8,520 bases of DNA, from contig CAMAQW010000072.1 of NCBI GenBank assembly GCA_945860335.1, positions 1-8,520 on the forward strand, read 5' to 3'. The notes under the pieces are model-generated. The model saw nothing but the letters and a program-made list of their open reading frames with translations. It ran no database searches and had not been told where the DNA came from. The position numbers and the translations under genes were made by a program. Positions 6,608-8,520 of this stretch are shown here, piece by piece. Every line of letters begins with the position of its first letter. Within the stretch, counting starts at the first letter, position 1. This stretch comes from Sediminibacterium ginsengisoli. Lineage in GTDB: Bacteria; Bacteroidota; Bacteroidia; Chitinophagales; Chitinophagaceae.

Positions 6608-7882
6608 ATGGAAAGCTATGGTAAAATATTACTTGTTGCCATGCCGGCATTTTTATTACTTGTTTTATTTGAAAAATGGTACGGCGTATTAAAAGGTAAG
6701 GAAACCGTAAGAACCTTTGATATGATTGCCAGCTTAAGCTCTGGCGTTACCAATGTAACTAAAGATGTACTTGGGCTTAGTATTGCCGTTATAAGCTATG
6801 GTTGGATGGTGGAGCACTGGGCATTAACAAAAGTCCCAGATGGCCCACTCACTTATATTATTGCATTTTTTGCACTTGATTTTGCAGGCTATTGGATCCA
6901 TAGAATTGCACACGAATACAATGTTTTTTGGAATAATCATATTGTGCACCACAGCTCCGAAGAATACAATTTAGCCTGCGCTTTACGTCAAAGCATTTCA
7001 TCAATTGTAAAAATATTTGTGATTTTTTTATTGCCGGCAGCATTACTTGGTGTTCCTGCTAAGGTAATTGCAATTGTTGCCCCACTTCATTTGTTTGCCC
7101 AATTCTGGTACCATACGCAGCATATTGGCAATATGGGGTTTTTAGAAAAAATTATTGTAACGCCTTCACACCACCGTGTGCACCATGCCATCAATAAAGA
7201 ATACCTAGACAAAAACTATGCGCAGATATTTATTTTTTGGGATAAATTATTTGGCACCTTTAAAGCAGAAGATCCAAACGTACCAGCTGTTTACGGTATT
7301 ACAAGAGCGGTTCAAACATGGAATCCTATCAAAATCAATTTCATGCATTTATGGTTACTTATAAAAGATGCATGGAGAACAAAAAGTTGGTCTAGTAAAT
7401 TAAAAATATGGTTTATGCCAACTGGTTGGAGACCTGCAGATGTTGAAGCGCAATACCCAGTAGCAAAAATTGAAGACGTATATGATTTTGAAAAGTACGA
7501 TACCAACGAAACCAAAGGATTGGTTTTGTGGTCATACATTCAATTAGTAGCACTTCTATTATTTATCAGCTATTTGTTTGGCAATATTGCACAAATTGGC
7601 AATCCAAACATGTTTGTGTACGGGTTATTTGTTTTTGCCTTTGTGTATGCCCACACAGAGCTCATGGATAGAAGTGGCGAAGCACTGATAGCAGAAGTGG
7701 TAAAAACGGCCATTGGTGTAGCCGTATTATATTACCAAAAAGACTGGTTTGGCGCGAATGCGTTATTTAGTGGGGCAAGTATTGCAGTAACGCTCTACTT
7801 TATTGTATCACTTGGCGCTACCTTTTACTTTCATTATATAGAACGCCCTTCGCTATCTACTAGTTCACCTTCAATGTCGTAA
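6608..7882 (+). CDS. Sterol desaturase / fatty acid hydroxylase family membrane protein, AGMO-like
   Basis: This 424-residue membrane protein belongs to the superfamily of di-iron hydroxylases and desaturases acting on lipids. The histidine clusters that bind the iron pair are HRIAHE (98-103), HIVHH (111-115) and HHRVHH (188-193), with further H161, H169 and H172 between. Hydrophobic segments lie at about 4-22, 50-68, 80-97, 132-160, 305-325, 333-348, 362-377 and 390-410. The stretches HHSSEEYNLACALRQS, FWYHTQHIG, TPSHHRVHHAIN and IFWDKLFGTFKAE closely resemble animal alkylglycerol monooxygenase (AGMO, TMEM195), which cleaves ether lipids, and AGMO also has a C-terminal membrane block. The true substrate is unknown; ether-lipid or other lipid hydroxylation at the membrane is inference. 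The start at 6608 is the first ATG and lies just before the first membrane segment. The gene's last 49 bases overlap rimO on the other strand, and it diverges from bshC. Confidence 0.88.
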   Translation: MESYGKILLVAMPAFLLLVLFEKWYGVLKGKETVRTFDMIASLSSGVTNVTKDVLGLSIAVISYGWMVEHWALTKVPDGPLTYIIAFFALDFAGYWIHRIAHEYNVFWNNHIVHHSSEEYNLACALRQSISSIVKIFVIFLLPAALLGVPAKVIAIVAPLHLFAQFWYHTQHIGNMGFLEKIIVTPSHHRVHHAINKEYLDKNYAQIFIFWDKLFGTFKAEDPNVPAVYGITRAVQTWNPIKINFMHLWLLIKDAWRTKSWSSKLKIWFMPTGWRPADVEAQYPVAKIEDVYDFEKYDTNETKGLVLWSYIQLVALLLFISYLFGNIAQIGNPNMFVYGLFVFAFVYAHTELMDRSGEALIAEVVKTAIGVAVLYYQKDWFGANALFSGASIAVTLYFIVSLGATFYFHYIERPSLSTSSPSMS

Positions 7883-8520
7883 TCGTAGGCTTTGGTAATT
7901 TTTACCCAAACAAAATCTCCAATCGTGAGTTTCTTTTTGGTATTAATAACCACTTCATTGTCTACTTCAACGCTATCAAATTCGGTGCGCCCTAAATAAC
8001 GGCCAGCTTCTTTTTTGTCGATAATAACTTTTAGAATTTGACCTACTTTTTCCTGGTTTTTTTCTAGTGAAATTTCTTGCTGCACTTCCATAATTGATTG
8101 TGCCCGTTCCGCTTTAAGATCTGCAGGAACATCATCAACTAAATCATGGGCCGTGGTGTTTTCTTCGTGGCTGTAACTAAATATACCTACCCTATCAAAA
8201 CGGTGTTCTTGCAAAAATTCTTTTAGTTCTTCGATATCATCTTCGGTTTCGCCAGGGAAACCAGCAATCAAAGTAGTACGCAAACAAATACCCGGTACAC
8301 GTGCTCTAATTTCTTTAATCAGCACAGACATATCTTCACGTGTTATGTTACGCTTCATGGCTTTTAGCATACTATTACTAGCGTGCTGAAGTGGCATGTC
8401 TAGGTATTTACAAATATTTGAACGCTCACGCATAACATCCAAAATTTCTAATGGAAACTTACTTGGGTATGCATAATGTAAACGAATCCATTCGATGCCT
8501 TTAACATCTGCAAGTGCGTG
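7834..8520 (-). CDS. rimO: Ribosomal protein S12 methylthiotransferase RimO, C-terminal part (5' end outside window)
   Basis: RimO is a radical-SAM enzyme that adds a methylthio group to a conserved aspartate of ribosomal protein S12. The frame is open to the right edge, so 228 C-terminal residues of an expected 430-440 are visible; the N-terminal domain and the radical-SAM CxxxCxxC motif lie beyond base 8520. Visible in fragment numbering: WIRLHYAYPSKFP (11-23), ICKYLDMPLQHAS (36-48), RTTLIAGFPGETEDD (81-95), FDRVGIFSYSHEENT (108-122), and a TRAM domain at about 155-222 containing GRTEFDSVEVDNEV (177-190). The combination YLDMPLQHAS, FSYSHEENT and EVDNEV separates RimO from its tRNA-modifying relative MiaB. 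A TTG at 8440-8442 could be misread as a start but lies in the middle of conserved sequence (PLEILDVMRER). Its 3' end overlaps the AGMO-like gene. Confidence 0.95.
   Translation of the reverse strand, partial: HALADVKGIEWIRLHYAYPSKFPLEILDVMRERSNICKYLDMPLQHASNSMLKAMKRNITREDMSVLIKEIRARVPGICLRTTLIAGFPGETEDDIEELKEFLQEHRFDRVGIFSYSHEENTTAHDLVDDVPADLKAERAQSIMEVQQEISLEKNQEKVGQILKVIIDKKEAGRYLGRTEFDSVEVDNEVVINTKKKLTIGDFVWVKITKAYDYDIEGELVDSEGRSI

Noticed and set aside
8440..8442. TTG as the start of a short radical-SAM gene
   Set aside because: The codons upstream to the window edge continue conserved RimO sequence (WIRLHYAYPSKFPLEILDVM), so this is an internal leucine.

Overview
The window looks like ordinary chromosome of a member of the Bacteroidota, plausibly a Chitinophagaceae relative (inference). 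The signs are AT-rich DNA, start codons without Shine-Dalgarno sequences, one good Bacteroidota-type -7 promoter box (TAnnTTTG) before purE, a bacillithiol-pathway BshC, a long UbiD-family decarboxylase, a DUF2452 protein and a PdxJ with a Bacteroidota-like N-terminus. Seven of the eight genes belong to families I recognise; DUF2452 is recognised only as an uncharacterised family. I see no rRNA, tRNA, CRISPR array, insertion sequence, phage gene or long repeat.

Layout from left to right. The 3' part of a DUF2452 gene (+) enters from the left edge and overlaps tail to tail with a UbiD-family decarboxylase gene (-). An 89-base divergent spacer separates that gene from a forward run: pdxJ (vitamin B6), a secreted GH29 alpha-L-fucosidase 8 bases downstream, and purE (purine synthesis), which has its own promoter box. 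purE converges on bshC (-), with 24 bases between their stops. bshC diverges from a membrane di-iron hydroxylase gene (+) that resembles animal alkylglycerol monooxygenase. That gene overlaps tail to tail by 49 bases with the 3' part of rimO (-), which runs off the right edge.

The genes do not form one pathway. They are mostly housekeeping functions: cofactor B6, purines, a probable quinone decarboxylase, a low-molecular-weight thiol and ribosomal protein S12 modification. A secreted glycosidase and a lipid-type hydroxylase sit among them. Coding density is very high: no non-coding stretch exceeds about 100 bases, and two of the three convergent gene pairs overlap within their coding sequences.

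I found no convincing undescribed system. The items most worth a second look are the AGMO-like hydroxylase, the secreted GH29-B-type fucosidase directly behind pdxJ, the bshC start site, and the two overlapping convergent gene ends.
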